From an uncultured Phascolarctobacterium sp. (GTDB lineage Bacteria > Bacillota > Negativicutes > Acidaminococcales > Acidaminococcaceae), in contig URGS01000038.1 of assembly GCA_900547415.1 (NCBI GenBank), positions 1 through 12,267 of the forward strand: a stretch of 12,267 nucleotides of DNA, given 5' to 3'. The translations under genes were made by a program, and so were the position numbers. Position 1 is the stretch's first letter. Every line of letters starts with the position of its first letter. Of this stretch, positions 4,791 through 12,219 are shown in pieces. Under the pieces are notes generated by a model. It saw only the letters and a program-made list of their open reading frames with translations, ran no database searches and was not told where the DNA came from.

Positions 4791-6038
4791 TTACTCAACT
4801 ATAATTTGCGGGTCACTATTCTCACGTACAGTAGCCTCCGTAACAATGCATTTCTTTACATCATCACGAGAGGGAATGTCGTACATCACATTACGCATGA
4901 TGGATTCAATAATGGCACGCAGACCGCGGGCACCTGCATTACGCTTCAGCGCCTCCTCTGCAATTGCATCCAGAGCCTTATCCTCAAACTCCAACTCTAC
5001 GCCGTCCATAGCCAGGAAACGTTCATATTGCTTGGTAAGAGCATTGCGGGGCTCCTTAAGAATTTTTACCAGTGCAGCTCTATCTAAGGATTCAAGAGTA
5101 ACTACAACAGGCAGACGGCCGGCAAACTCCGGAATGATACCAAATTTCATGATATCCTCAGGCAATACCTTGCCGAATACTTCATCATTATTGATTTCCT
5201 CTTTTTTACGTACATCGGCGCCAAAGCCCAGATTCTTCTTGCCAACGCGAGCGTTGATAATATGCTCCAGACCAGCAAAGGCACCGCCGCAGATAAAGAG
5301 AATATTTGTGGTGTCGATATTGATAAACTCCTGCTGAGGATGCTTGCGGCCACCTTTAGGCGGAACGCTGGCAACAGTACCCTCTAAAATTTTCAGCAGA
5401 GCCTGCTGTACACCTTCACCGGAAACGTCTCTGGTAATAGAAACATTTTCAGATTTACGGGCAATTTTATCAATTTCGTCGATATAGATAATACCGCGCT
5501 GTGCAGCCTCTATATCATAATCAGCGTTAATGATCAGCTTTAAGAGAATATTCTCCACGTCCTCGCCTACATAGCCTGCTTCGGTCAGAGTAGTCGCATC
5601 TGCCATAGCAAAGGGCACTTGCAGGATCTTAGCCAAGGTCTGTGCCAGCAGAGTTTTACCGCTGCCAGTAGGACCAAGCATGAGGATATTGGACTTTTGC
5701 AGCTCCACATCTCTTTCAGCTTCAGGATTGTGCAGCTCATAGTTAATTCGTTTATAGTGATTGTAAACAGCCACGGACAAGGTTTTTTTAGCCTCGTCCT
5801 GACCGATTACATATTCATCCAGGATAGCCTTAATTTCTTTAGGCTTAGGCAGATCAGCTGTATCAGGCATCGCCACAGCTGTACCTAACTGATCCTCGTC
5901 AAGCATATCCTTGCAGAAGGTAATGCACTCGTCGCAGATATAAACGCCTCTGCCAGCGATTAATCTACGCACCTGGGATTCACGCTTACCGCAAAAGGAG
6001 CAGCAGGTTTCGCCTTCATGTCTATCATCAAATGCCAT
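4791..6038 (-). CDS. clpX: ClpX, ATPase subunit of the ClpXP protease
   Basis: ClpX is a hexameric AAA+ unfoldase that recognises tagged substrates (such as ssrA-tagged proteins) and threads them into ClpP. The 415-residue protein has the N-terminal C4 zinc-binding domain (Cys13, Cys16, Cys35, Cys38). It has Walker A GPTGSGKT (122-129), the GYVG pore loop (155-158), Walker B IIYIDEID (183-190), the RKH pore loop (231-233) and the ClpP-contacting loop as LGF (270-272), where many homologues have IGF. The sensor-2 GAR motif is at 369-371. Length and motifs are complete. The AAGGAG ribosome binding site is about 11 nt from ATG, a little far. It starts 31 nt after clpP's stop, so ClpP and ClpX are probably co-transcribed. 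Confidence 0.97.
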   Translation of the reverse strand: MAFDDRHEGETCCSFCGKRESQVRRLIAGRGVYICDECITFCKDMLDEDQLGTAVAMPDTADLPKPKEIKAILDEYVIGQDEAKKTLSVAVYNHYKRINYELHNPEAERDVELQKSNILMLGPTGSGKTLLAQTLAKILQVPFAMADATTLTEAGYVGEDVENILLKLIINADYDIEAAQRGIIYIDEIDKIARKSENVSITRDVSGEGVQQALLKILEGTVASVPPKGGRKHPQQEFINIDTTNILFICGGAFAGLEHIINARVGKKNLGFGADVRKKEEINNDEVFGKVLPEDIMKFGIIPEFAGRLPVVVTLESLDRAALVKILKEPRNALTKQYERFLAMDGVELEFEDKALDAIAEEALKRNAGARGLRAIIESIMRNVMYDIPSRDDVKKCIVTEATVRENSDPQIIVE

Positions 6039-6069
6039 ATTTTCAGTAGCTCCTTCTAACTAAATTTAA

Positions 6070-6663
6070 TTATTTAGAGGATTGACTGCGGGAAAGAATC
6101 TCGTCAATCAGACCATATGCCTTTGCCTCAGCGCTGGTCATATAGTTGTCGCGATCGGTATCAGCAGCAATCTTCTCCACGGATTGACCAGTGTGACTGG
6201 AAAGCACATGGTTCATTTCTTCGCGAATGCGGAGAATTTCCTTAGCGTGGATAGCGATATCTGATGCCTGTCCCTGAGCACCACCCAAAGGCTGATGAAT
6301 CATTACACGGGAGAAGGGCAGTGCAAAGCGCTTGCCCTTAGCACCGGCAGCCAGAAGCACAGAAGCCATGCTGGCAGCCATACCCATGCAGATTGTGGAA
6401 ACATCCGGCTTAATATACTGCATAGTATCATAGATAGCCATACCGGCGCTTACGCTGCCGCCAGGGCTGTTAATGTACATATGGATATCCTTATCGGGAT
6501 CCTCGGACTCTAAGAACAATAATTGAGCGATGACAACATTGGCCATATTGTCATCAATGGGGCCAGTTACGAAAACGATTCTGTCCTTCAAAAGACGGGA
6601 ATATATGTCATAGGAACGCTCTCCACGGCTAGATTGTTCAACAACTATAGGCACATAGTTCAT
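6070..6663 (-). CDS. clpP: ATP-dependent Clp protease proteolytic subunit ClpP
   Basis: ClpP forms the tetradecameric serine protease barrel that degrades substrates delivered by ClpX and other Clp ATPases. The 197-residue sequence carries the complete triad: Ser98 in GMAASMAS, His123 in MIHQPLG and Asp172 in DRDNYM. It also has the conserved NSPGGS oxyanion region (65-70). The N-terminus MNYVPIVVEQSSRGERSYDIYSRLL is standard, with only a short propeptide-like extension. The AAAGGAG binding site lies 9 nt upstream. Between tig and clpP there are 35 nt, and a candidate promoter at 6687-6715 overlaps the end of tig. clpP may thus be transcribed both from the tig promoter and on its own. Intact. 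Confidence 0.97.
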   Translation of the reverse strand: MNYVPIVVEQSSRGERSYDIYSRLLKDRIVFVTGPIDDNMANVVIAQLLFLESEDPDKDIHMYINSPGGSVSAGMAIYDTMQYIKPDVSTICMGMAASMASVLLAAGAKGKRFALPFSRVMIHQPLGGAQGQASDIAIHAKEILRIREEMNHVLSSHTGQSVEKIAADTDRDNYMTSAEAKAYGLIDEILSRSQSSK

Positions 6664-6686
6664 TTTGTCACACTCCTTTACTGTGA

Positions 6687-6715
6687 ATTACAGAAAAATT
6701 ATTTTGCGCTGTCAA
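6687..6715 (-). promoter_or_regulatory. Candidate internal promoter for clpP at the end of tig
   Basis: The minus strand reads TTGACA (complement of 6710-6715, inside the last tig codons), a 17-bp spacer and TGTAAT (complement of 6687-6692). This is eleven of twelve consensus bases at ideal spacing. Initiation near 6680 would give a very short leader starting right at the AAAGGAG of clpP. It would allow the protease genes to be expressed independently of trigger factor. Because part is coding sequence, coincidence is possible. Confidence 0.6.
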
Positions 6716-7982
6716 TTACAACGTGAGCAGCTTTGCGGCGCAGAATGTTAGCCAGCAGCAGACCCATGGTGCCATTGGAGCTGATGATTTTCTTAACTTC
6801 TTCAACAGAAGCGCCATGTTGTGCGGAAATAGCAGCGATTTCAGCGTCAACGTCAGCCATATCAACTTGGATGCCTTCTGCTTTAGCAATAGCGTCCAGA
6901 ACCAGGTCGGTCTTAACGTTTTCTTCAGCTACAGGGCGTTGGTTTTCACGGAGTTTTTCCATGTCCATGCCAGTGTATTGCAGGTACATTTCCAGGCTCA
7001 TTTTGCGGCTTTCCAGGCTCATTTTCATTTCGTCAACCATTTGGGTAATGCGGTCTTCGATCATGATAGCAGGAACCTCGAATTTAGCATTAGCAACTGC
7101 CAGGTCAACCAGAGCACGCTCGTAAGCTACTTTAGCGTTTTCTTCAGCAGCTTTTTGCATACGCTCTTTGAAGTTAGCACGGAGCTCTTCTACAGTTTTG
7201 AATTCGCTGTTAGCTGCAACGTATTCATCGTTCAGCTCAGGCAGCTCTTTGCGTTTTACGTCTTGAATATTTACTTTGAATACAGCTTCTTTGCCAGCCA
7301 GCTCAGCTACAAAGTACTCTTCAGGGAAGGTTACTTCTACGTCAGTGGAATCACCTTTGGACAGGCCAACCAGTTGGTCTTCAAAGCCAGGGATGAAGGA
7401 GTTGGAGCCAACTTCCAGAGGATAGCCTTTGCCTTCGCCGCCGCTGAAGGGTTCGCCGTCAACAGTACCAGCAAAGTCGATAATAGCGAAGTCGCCTTTT
7501 TCAATTACAGCGCCTTCTTCAGCAACTACCATTTTAGCATGACGGTTGCGCAGCTCGTTAACTTGTGCATCAACCATTTCATCTGTTACAACAGCTTCTT
7601 CTTTTTCTACATGCAGGCCTTTGTATTCGCCCAGTTCAGGTTCAGGTTTAACGGTAACTTTAATTACCAGCTCCATGTCTTTGCCTTCTTCGAATACGGA
7701 GCTTTCTACCTTCGGATCATCAACGGGAATCAGTTTTTGGTCGTCCAGAGCTTCGGTGTAGATTTTGTTAGCTACGATTTCGAAAGCTTCTTGTTTTACA
7801 GCGTCTTTGCCATAGTGCATTTCAATGATATTGCGGGGAGCTTTGCCTTTACGGAAGCCAGGAATGTTTACACTCTTAGCGATTTTAGAAATAGCTTGTT
7901 TAAAGCCATCATTTACAACAGCAGCCTCAGCAGTAATTTTTAAGGTTGCTTCATTAGCAACTCTCTCAACAGATACGTTCAT
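6699..7982 (-). CDS. tig: Trigger factor, ribosome-associated chaperone and prolyl isomerase
   Basis: Trigger factor binds at the ribosome exit tunnel and shields nascent chains. I choose the ATG at 7982, giving 427 residues, because GGAGG lies 8 nt upstream and the protein then begins MNVSVERVANEATLKI, the usual start. A longer in-frame extension to 8051 has no binding site and lies in the leader. The ribosome-binding motif GFRKGKAPR is at 42-50. The FKBP-type isomerase domain, starting near EKGDFAIIDFAGTVDG, covers roughly 150-245. The remainder is the helical substrate-binding C-terminal domain. Length matches the family. The tig-clpP-clpX-lon order is widespread in Firmicutes and proteobacteria. 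It is first in the cluster, driven by the promoter at 8084-8112. Confidence 0.96.
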   Translation of the reverse strand: MNVSVERVANEATLKITAEAAVVNDGFKQAISKIAKSVNIPGFRKGKAPRNIIEMHYGKDAVKQEAFEIVANKIYTEALDDQKLIPVDDPKVESSVFEEGKDMELVIKVTVKPEPELGEYKGLHVEKEEAVVTDEMVDAQVNELRNRHAKMVVAEEGAVIEKGDFAIIDFAGTVDGEPFSGGEGKGYPLEVGSNSFIPGFEDQLVGLSKGDSTDVEVTFPEEYFVAELAGKEAVFKVNIQDVKRKELPELNDEYVAANSEFKTVEELRANFKERMQKAAEENAKVAYERALVDLAVANAKFEVPAIMIEDRITQMVDEMKMSLESRKMSLEMYLQYTGMDMEKLRENQRPVAEENVKTDLVLDAIAKAEGIQVDMADVDAEIAAISAQHGASVEEVKKIISSNGTMGLLLANILRRKAAHVVIDSAK

Positions 7983-8035
7983 TAATAAATCCTCCCTTAA
8001 ATTTATGTGGATAAAAAAATATAATCGGATTAAGC

Positions 8036-8068
8036 TGTCAGCCCTAATCAACAGAAATCATGCTGACA
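8036..8068 (-). promoter_or_regulatory. Hairpin in the tig 5' leader
   Basis: TGTCAGC (8036-8042) is the exact complement of GCTGACA (8062-8068), giving a 7-bp stem around a 19-nt loop. It lies in the middle of the roughly 95-nt leader between the predicted tig transcription start (about 8077) and its ATG. There is no T tract, so it could stabilise the mRNA or bind a protein. No known riboswitch or protein-binding motif recognised. Confidence 0.4.
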
Positions 8069-8083
8069 TAAATCGCTCATAAT

Positions 8084-8112
8084 ATCATATCACAATGAAA
8101 GGCTCTTGACAA
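8084..8112 (-). promoter_or_regulatory. Promoter of the tig-clpP-clpX-lon-engB cluster
   Basis: The minus strand has TTGTCA (complement of 8107-8112), a 17-bp spacer and TATGAT (complement of 8084-8089). It lies immediately after the tRNA-Gly terminator, so the two units are cleanly separated. I see no CtsR heptad repeat or CIRCE element around it, suggesting constitutive vegetative expression. Confidence 0.8.
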
Positions 8113-8116
8113 TACC

Positions 8117-8148
8117 AAAAAAACCCGATAGACAACGTCTACCGGGTT
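8117..8148 (-). terminator. Terminator of tRNA-Gly
   Basis: On the minus strand AACCCGGTAGAC (8148-8137) pairs with GTCTATCGGGTT (8133-8122) with one G-U pair and a three-base loop. A run of seven T residues (8123-8117) follows. It ends the tRNA transcript 12 nt after the CCA. Confidence 0.85.
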
Positions 8149-8159
8149 AAAATTTTAAG

Positions 8160-8234
<75 letters not shown>

Positions 8235-8245
8235 ATCTGTGTGGT

Positions 8246-8257
8246 GTTCCTTGGAAC
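8246..8257. promoter_or_regulatory. Perfect palindrome in the tRNA-Gly leader
   Basis: GTTCCTTGGAAC is a perfect 12-bp palindrome at the predicted transcription start, between the promoter (8265-8293) and the mature tRNA 5' end (8234). It could be a protein site or simply form a small hairpin in the precursor tRNA leader removed by RNase P. Confidence 0.35.
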
Positions 8258-8264
8258 GAGTATG

Positions 8265-8293
8265 ATTATATGACATTCGCAAAGAAATGTCAA
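8265..8293 (-). promoter_or_regulatory. Consensus promoter of tRNA-Gly
   Basis: The minus strand shows TTGACA (complement of 8288-8293), 17 bp, then TATAAT (complement of 8265-8270), an exact consensus match. A/T-rich runs lie just upstream, as is usual for strong stable-RNA promoters. Its upstream edge (AAAGTGTTGACATT) is the same as that of the riboswitch promoter at 465-493. Confidence 0.92.
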
Positions 8294-8556
8294 CACTTTT
8301 TTTGAAAAAATTCGCTTATTTTTTCGTAGTTTTTCAAAAGTCTCCAAAAACCTAGGTATTATCAGCCTTTGCAGCCCTTCATCCTTACTGTCTTTTAAGG
8401 ATTTAGATATCTAAAAAGGCTTATTTCTGAAAAATATCCTCAAAAAAATTTTGGAAATCACATATTTTCCCTAAAAAAATTCTTAAAAATATTTAGGCCA
8501 GCTCTTAATCCAGCAAGTTCATTCCAGAATTATAGAATATTTCTACATTTGCAAAT
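8294..8556. other. AT-rich intergenic region without a visible gene
   Basis: About 260 bp separate the tRNA promoter from the terminator of the 94-aa gene. I see several A and T tracts and no ORF of more than a few codons with a ribosome binding site on either strand. A TATAAT-like hexamer occurs on the minus strand near 8530, but the TTGCAA before it is only 14 bp away. No RNA family recognised. Confidence 0.4.
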
Positions 8557-8589
8557 AAAAAACGGAGCTCATCTCAGTGAACTCCGTTT
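8557..8589 (-). terminator. Terminator of the two-gene hypothetical operon
   Basis: AAACGGAG (8560-8567) pairs with CTCCGTTT (8582-8589). On the minus strand it ends in TTTTTT (8562-8557). It lies 11 nt after the stop of the 94-aa gene. Confidence 0.85.
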
Positions 8590-8599
8590 AAATTCTTTT

Positions 8600-8884
8600 T
8601 TAGCCTAAGCCATTGCAGCGAGCCAAATCATCATAAACCAGCACCGCCAGTCTGCGAATAAGCTCCTCACTTCCCTCGCAGGCCTTGGTCATAGCCAAAA
8701 GCTCCTCCAGGCGCTGCTTGTTACAGAGCATGCAGCAGCAGGGCTGCAAAAGCTCACTGATAATATAGGCCATGGAACGCAGAGACATTTCATCATCTAA
8801 AATACCAGCTGCAGCCTTGGGGCCAAACACAGCCAAGCGCCTGTCTATAGCCAGCACCAGCTGCTTTTCCATCACGCCAGCCAT
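8600..8884 (-). CDS. Hypothetical 94-aa cysteine-rich protein
   Basis: I do not recognise this protein. It is small, probably helical and soluble, without a signal peptide. It carries a striking CCCMLC cluster (Cys49, 50, 51 and 54) plus Cys69 and Cys90, which might bind a metal or an iron-sulfur centre; that is inference. It starts 3 nt after the stop of the 148-aa gene, with no clear Shine-Dalgarno of its own, so translational coupling is likely. A second ATG four codons in is an alternative start with no better binding site. It is followed directly by a terminator, completing a two-gene operon. The close spacing and shared terminator support it being a real gene. Confidence 0.65.
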   Translation of the reverse strand: MAGVMEKQLVLAIDRRLAVFGPKAAAGILDDEMSLRSMAYIISELLQPCCCMLCNKQRLEELLAMTKACEGSEELIRRLAVLVYDDLARCNGLG

Positions 8885-8887
8885 AGC

Positions 8888-9334
8888 TTAGCGCATGTTT
8901 TCGATAAAGTCTTCAAAGGTATTGATCAGTACAGGATGACCGGTAACCTTTAAGTCACGCAGATAAATGCCATAGGATTCATAGCTGTTTTCAGCCATTT
9001 CCATTCTTAGGCCTTCCTTTTCGTACTCCTCAATCATTTTCAGGATAAAGCGGTTTACTTCGTTAGTACCAGGCTTAACGTTCAGAGGAATAATTCTTTC
9101 CTCAGCCTCATATTTTTCGACCACTACTTTCCACCCACCAGGAACCGGCGGAAGACGAGTAGCCTTTACAAAGTAATTATCAGGAGAAAAGCCTACATAG
9201 CCATCCATTTTGTTGTATAATTTTGCTTTTTGCAGGGGGAAGCCGTTTTTATTGCCCCATTTTACGATTTCTTCGCAAACTTCGTTATTATGAATAACAC
9301 TCGGGAATGTTGCTTCTGCTAAAATCTCGGACAT
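8888..9334 (-). CDS. Hypothetical 148-aa soluble protein
   Basis: I do not recognise the family. The protein has no signal peptide or membrane segment and is rich in charged and aromatic residues. There is a Gly/Pro-rich centre (LPPVPGGWKVVVEKY, about 61-75) and an acidic helical segment near 95-115. It has an ideal ribosome binding site (AGGAGG, 7 nt before ATG) and its own promoter at 9365-9393. Together these make it a convincing gene despite the lack of homology. It is first in an operon with the cysteine-rich 94-aa protein, so the two may act together. Confidence 0.8.
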   Translation of the reverse strand: MSEILAEATFPSVIHNNEVCEEIVKWGNKNGFPLQKAKLYNKMDGYVGFSPDNYFVKATRLPPVPGGWKVVVEKYEAEERIIPLNVKPGTNEVNRFILKMIEEYEKEGLRMEMAENSYESYGIYLRDLKVTGHPVLINTFEDFIENMR

Positions 9335-9364
9335 AATAATACCTCCTATTGGTTATTTGTTCTT

Positions 9365-9393
9365 ATTGTACTCTACCAGACAGATTATTTCAA
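9365..9393 (-). promoter_or_regulatory. Promoter of the two-gene hypothetical operon
   Basis: The minus strand has TTGAAA (complement of 9388-9393), a 17-bp spacer and TACAAT (complement of 9365-9370), about 30 bp before the 148-aa ORF. The -35 abuts the T tract of the preceding terminator, so the operon is separate from the transporter cassette upstream. Confidence 0.75.
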
Positions 9394-9394
9394 T

Positions 9395-9431
9395 AAAAAA
9401 AGACGACCGCAGGAAAATTTCTGCAGTCGCC
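9395..9431 (-). terminator. Terminator of the M20/DUF3100 operon
   Basis: An 11-bp stem (9431-9421 with 9412-9402, two G-U pairs in the RNA) is followed on the minus strand by seven T residues (9401-9395). It lies 18 nt after the stop of the 148-aa membrane protein. Confidence 0.85.
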
Positions 9432-9449
9432 CATAAAAGTATTTTTTTC

Positions 9450-9896
9450 TTAGATTTGACCTAAAGCAGTCAGGATAGCCTGAGCGATAATTGCACTGGC
9501 AATATAAGTACCAATGAAAACAACGCAGGACAGCAGGCAGATGCGCCAGCCAGTCTTAGCAAAGGCATCCAAATCCTTACCAATAGAAATACCAGCATAA
9601 GCCAGGATAGGAGTACACAGAGCTACGAAGCCGATTTGCTTAACATAGCCGTTGATGATTTCAGAACCGGGAAATCCGGGAATAGTTACAATGCAACCAA
9701 TGGTTACAACATATGCAGCACCAGGGATGCCACCAGGCATATATTTTGCAAGCAGCATACCTGCCAGTGCAATAGCAGCCAAAATCAGCAGTCCGGGGAT
9801 GGATTCCACAATACCAGCCTTGGTACCCAATACGTTGGAGAACAGGCTCATAAAGGTTACGATAGCTAAGGTAATTACAGTATCTCTAAGATTCAT
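9450..9896 (-). CDS. Small polytopic membrane protein, partner of DUF3100
   Basis: The 148-residue protein has about five hydrophobic segments (roughly 5-24, 33-50, 57-75, 86-105 and 115-145). There is a short loop GISIGKDLDAFAKTGWR before the last one, recalling the GKDL/FxKxGW loop seen in other small bacterial permease subunits. I know no assigned function. Its ATG overlaps the stop of the DUF3100 gene (TAATG), so the two are translationally coupled. This suggests they form one membrane complex, much as two-part LrgA/LrgB-type carriers do; this analogy is inference. Last gene of the operon. A binding site lies in the 3' end of the upstream gene (GGAGGGAG about 8 nt before). Confidence 0.85.
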   Translation of the reverse strand: MNLRDTVITLAIVTFMSLFSNVLGTKAGIVESIPGLLILAAIALAGMLLAKYMPGGIPGAAYVVTIGCIVTIPGFPGSEIINGYVKQIGFVALCTPILAYAGISIGKDLDAFAKTGWRICLLSCVVFIGTYIASAIIAQAILTALGQI

Positions 9897-10690
9897 TATT
9901 CTCCCTCCTTCTCAGGTGCAACGCCGTATTTAATCTTGTAGAATTTTTTGTAAAGCCATTCAGTCATAGGCAGACCCAGCCATACGGACATGTACAGACC
10001 GTCCAGACCGGACAGCATATTACTTGCAGCACCAAAAGCAGCCAGCTGGTCAGCCATTTCAGGATACATGGCAGCCAAACTGCCTACAGCAGCAGTCATC
10101 ATGCTGGCAGAGCCTACGCCGGAAGCCATAGCCAGAGCATAGGGATGAAGCGGAGTTACGGAAGCCGCAACGCTGGCCATCAAGCCGAAGAAAATAGTAC
10201 CAAACACAGTACCTGCAATATATACGCCCATTACACCGCGGCCTTCGCTGCTGTCCAGGCCAAATTTTTCACCAATAAGAGCAACGTTAGGCTCACGTGC
10301 GATGGAGTGAGCAGCACCAATGGTTTCACGTTTCAGGCCAAGATATACAGCCAGAGGAACACCTAAGAGTACAGTACCCAGGTTACCAAACTCTTGCAGC
10401 ACCAATGCTGGGGATGCAGCCATAATCTTAGGCAGGGTAGGTCCTACTAGAGTGCCATAGCGAGCCATGAGCAGCATCAGGGTAACACCAATCAGACTGC
10501 TGGCATCAATCATTTCCTTTTCGCTGGAAAGCTTCAAGAATTTAGGTGTAGTCAAAATACCCATGAGCAGAGCATACAGCATAGGCAGAAGCACAATGCG
10601 TCCAATGCCAATGGAAACAGTGTGAGTGCCAATCATTTCAGCCAGGATAATGAGGGCTAAAACAATGGCATGTAATTTAATGTTTTTCAT
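9896..10690 (-). CDS. DUF3100 family membrane protein, putative transporter
   Basis: The 264-residue protein is strongly hydrophobic with about seven membrane segments. It carries Gly/Ala-rich signatures such as ASGVGSASMMTAAVGSLAA (around 188-206), typical of DUF3100 proteins as I remember them. It also has a central hydrophilic stretch REPNVALIGEKFGLDSSEGRGVMGVY. DUF3100 has no established biochemistry. The context, an M20 amidohydrolase upstream and a coupled small membrane protein downstream, points to uptake or exchange of an amide or peptide-like substrate. It starts 51 nt after the amidohydrolase with GGGAGGG 7 nt before ATG. The start at 10690 is the only good one. Intact. Confidence 0.85.
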   Translation of the reverse strand: MKNIKLHAIVLALIILAEMIGTHTVSIGIGRIVLLPMLYALLMGILTTPKFLKLSSEKEMIDASSLIGVTLMLLMARYGTLVGPTLPKIMAASPALVLQEFGNLGTVLLGVPLAVYLGLKRETIGAAHSIAREPNVALIGEKFGLDSSEGRGVMGVYIAGTVFGTIFFGLMASVAASVTPLHPYALAMASGVGSASMMTAAVGSLAAMYPEMADQLAAFGAASNMLSGLDGLYMSVWLGLPMTEWLYKKFYKIKYGVAPEKEGE

Positions 10691-10693
10691 AGA

Positions 10694-10745
10694 AAAACCC
10701 TCCCATTAAATTTTCTATTTATACGTACGCAAGCGTTGTGCTTAC
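10694..10745 (-). other. Intercistronic hairpin between M20 and DUF3100 genes
   Basis: On the minus strand TGCGTAAGC, overlapping the M20 stop codon region, can pair with GCTTGCGTA (9 pairs, G-U included) around ACAAC. No T tract follows, so it is not a terminator. It may protect the upstream message from 3' exonucleases or set different levels for the enzyme and the transporter. Confidence 0.45.
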
Positions 10746-12052
10746 GCATTAAAATAGCCGTCTAATTTGCTAATATATTCTTCCTTAGTCAGTACGGGCT
10801 TGAAGTCTGCCAAAATAGCCTTAGCTTCTTTAGCATCATCATACAGCAAGTCAACAAGCATCATAGCAAAAGCCTTGGCAGGCAGCAGAACAGCAGCATT
10901 AAAGTCCTCTACATGGAAGTCTGCAGTATGGAGCAGACCATTGGTACCGCCGATAAAGGGATGAATAACGGGCATCAGATGAGAAACGTCACCCATATCA
11001 GTAGAAGCACTGAAGTGACCTGCGTCCTTAATGTCAACATCAGGATTAACAAGCAAGGAGTTTTCCACCATCAGCTCATTCATACGCTTGTTGCAGTTCA
11101 GAGGCAGCATACCAGGAAGAGTCTCTACAATGGTTTGTGCACCTACAGCGTCACCGCCGGCTTTAAGAGCAGCGTCAACTCTGGTGTGAGTTTTTTCAAT
11201 AGCCTCCATGGTTTTAGCACGTACATACAGCTCCATGCGTACATCTGCAGGAACGGAGTTAACAAAGTCGCCGCCTTTAGTAATAATGGGGTGAACACGT
11301 ACTACATCGTTTTCTCTAAAGGTTTCACGCAGAGCGTTAATACCCATCAGACCAAGCATTGCTGCGTTCAGGGCGTTGATACCCTCATCAGGAGCGTCAG
11401 CAGCATGAGCAGTTTTGCCAACGTAGCGTACAGTTTTGCCAACAAAGCCGTTGCTGCTGTCGCCAATGGAAACAGTAGGACGAGGCATATTCTTATCAGC
11501 ATGCATCTGCATTGCCATATCAATATCATCAAAGGCACCTTCATAAATCAGCTGACCTTTGCCGCTGAGGAAATGGATTTTGCCAGCTTCCATCAGCTTT
11601 TTGCGATATTCGATTTCAATATATTCCTCTGCAGGAACGCCGAAGAACACAGCATCACCAGCAAGATGCTCCATTACACCGGACTTCATAATACCGGTTG
11701 CAGCACCAAGCATGGTAGCAATTTGCAGGTTATGACCGCAGGCATGAGCAGCGCCAGTCATCGGATCTGCCATGCAGCTGTCAGGACAGCCAACTGCATC
11801 CAGCTCACCTAAAACTGCAGCAGTAGGGCCTTCCTTGGCACCCTTAGCACGACCCTTAACGCCGTTAATTGCCAAACCGGTTTCAGGCTCCAGACCCAGC
11901 TCACGCATATAGGCAGCAACCTTAGCAGCAGTCTTGACCTCTTTAAAGCCTAGCTCAGGCTCTCTAGCAATATCATCTGCCAGCTCCCTGATTTTATCAG
12001 CGTAAGCATCAATAGCAGCACAAACCTTAGCCTTTAATACTTCCTTTTCCAT
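10742..12052 (-). CDS. M20D-type metal-dependent amidohydrolase (carboxypeptidase-like)
   Basis: The protein belongs to the M20 family of di-metal hydrolases that cleave N-acyl amino acids, small peptides or similar amides (AbgB, hippurate and IAA-amino acid hydrolases). Seen in its 436 residues: Asp85 in GELDAVG, Cys105 and His107 in AAHACGHN, Glu142/Glu143 in PAEE, His184 in MHAD and His375 in LHTADF. These are the expected metal and catalytic positions of the M20D branch, where a Cys replaces a carboxylate ligand. The dimerisation (lid) domain lies at about 200-310, beginning near GKTAHAADAPDEGINALN. No signal peptide, so it is cytosolic. GGAGG is 8 nt before ATG. It is the first gene of the operon with DUF3100 and its partner, implying hydrolysis of the imported substrate. 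The exact substrate cannot be told from sequence. Confidence 0.92.
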   Translation of the reverse strand: MEKEVLKAKVCAAIDAYADKIRELADDIAREPELGFKEVKTAAKVAAYMRELGLEPETGLAINGVKGRAKGAKEGPTAAVLGELDAVGCPDSCMADPMTGAAHACGHNLQIATMLGAATGIMKSGVMEHLAGDAVFFGVPAEEYIEIEYRKKLMEAGKIHFLSGKGQLIYEGAFDDIDMAMQMHADKNMPRPTVSIGDSSNGFVGKTVRYVGKTAHAADAPDEGINALNAAMLGLMGINALRETFRENDVVRVHPIITKGGDFVNSVPADVRMELYVRAKTMEAIEKTHTRVDAALKAGGDAVGAQTIVETLPGMLPLNCNKRMNELMVENSLLVNPDVDIKDAGHFSASTDMGDVSHLMPVIHPFIGGTNGLLHTADFHVEDFNAAVLLPAKAFAMMLVDLLYDDAKEAKAILADFKPVLTKEEYISKLDGYFNA

Positions 12053-12125
12053 TTATAACACCTCCAAGAATATTCATAAGTACACAGAGTCATTATTTAA
12101 AGATATTTTCTGAAAAATCTAAATT

Positions 12126-12133
12126 GTGTACAC
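12126..12133. promoter_or_regulatory. Possible operator GTGTACAC in the M20 leader
   Basis: A perfect 8-bp palindrome GTGTACAC lies about 30 nt downstream of the predicted transcription start. A similar half-site (GTACACAG) is at 12080-12087. GntR-type regulators often bind GT-N-AC palindromes, so a roadblock repressor site is possible, but short palindromes arise by chance. Confidence 0.3.
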
Positions 12134-12166
12134 CTGTTTCAATAGTATATCCTAAATGTAGCACAT

Positions 12167-12195
12167 ATTATACCATAAAGTGTATATTAAAACAA
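12167..12195 (-). promoter_or_regulatory. Promoter of the M20/DUF3100 operon
   Basis: The minus strand shows TATAAT (complement of 12167-12172) preceded by TGG, an extended -10. A poor -35, TTGTTT (complement of 12190-12195), lies 17 bp upstream. A weak -35 is common for activator-dependent genes, in keeping with the dyad at 12220-12241. Confidence 0.7.
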
Positions 12196-12219
12196 ACAGA
12201 TTTCATTAAACTTCTGATA

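Noticed and set aside
6723..7943. Long plus-strand open frame (406 codons) opposite tig
   Set aside because: It is the antisense shadow of tig, dominated by Phe, Ser and Asn as expected from the complement of Lys/Glu-rich coding sequence. It has no ribosome binding site, and tig is unmistakable.
7983..8051. Longer N-terminus for trigger factor starting near 8051
   Set aside because: The extension has no Shine-Dalgarno and would lie in the leader hairpin region. The ATG at 7982 has GGAGG at 8 nt and gives the family's normal start.
10913..11812. Plus-strand open frame of 299 codons opposite the M20 gene
   Set aside because: It is complementary to a gene with clear metal-binding motifs and shows no recognisable domain; it is a composition artefact.
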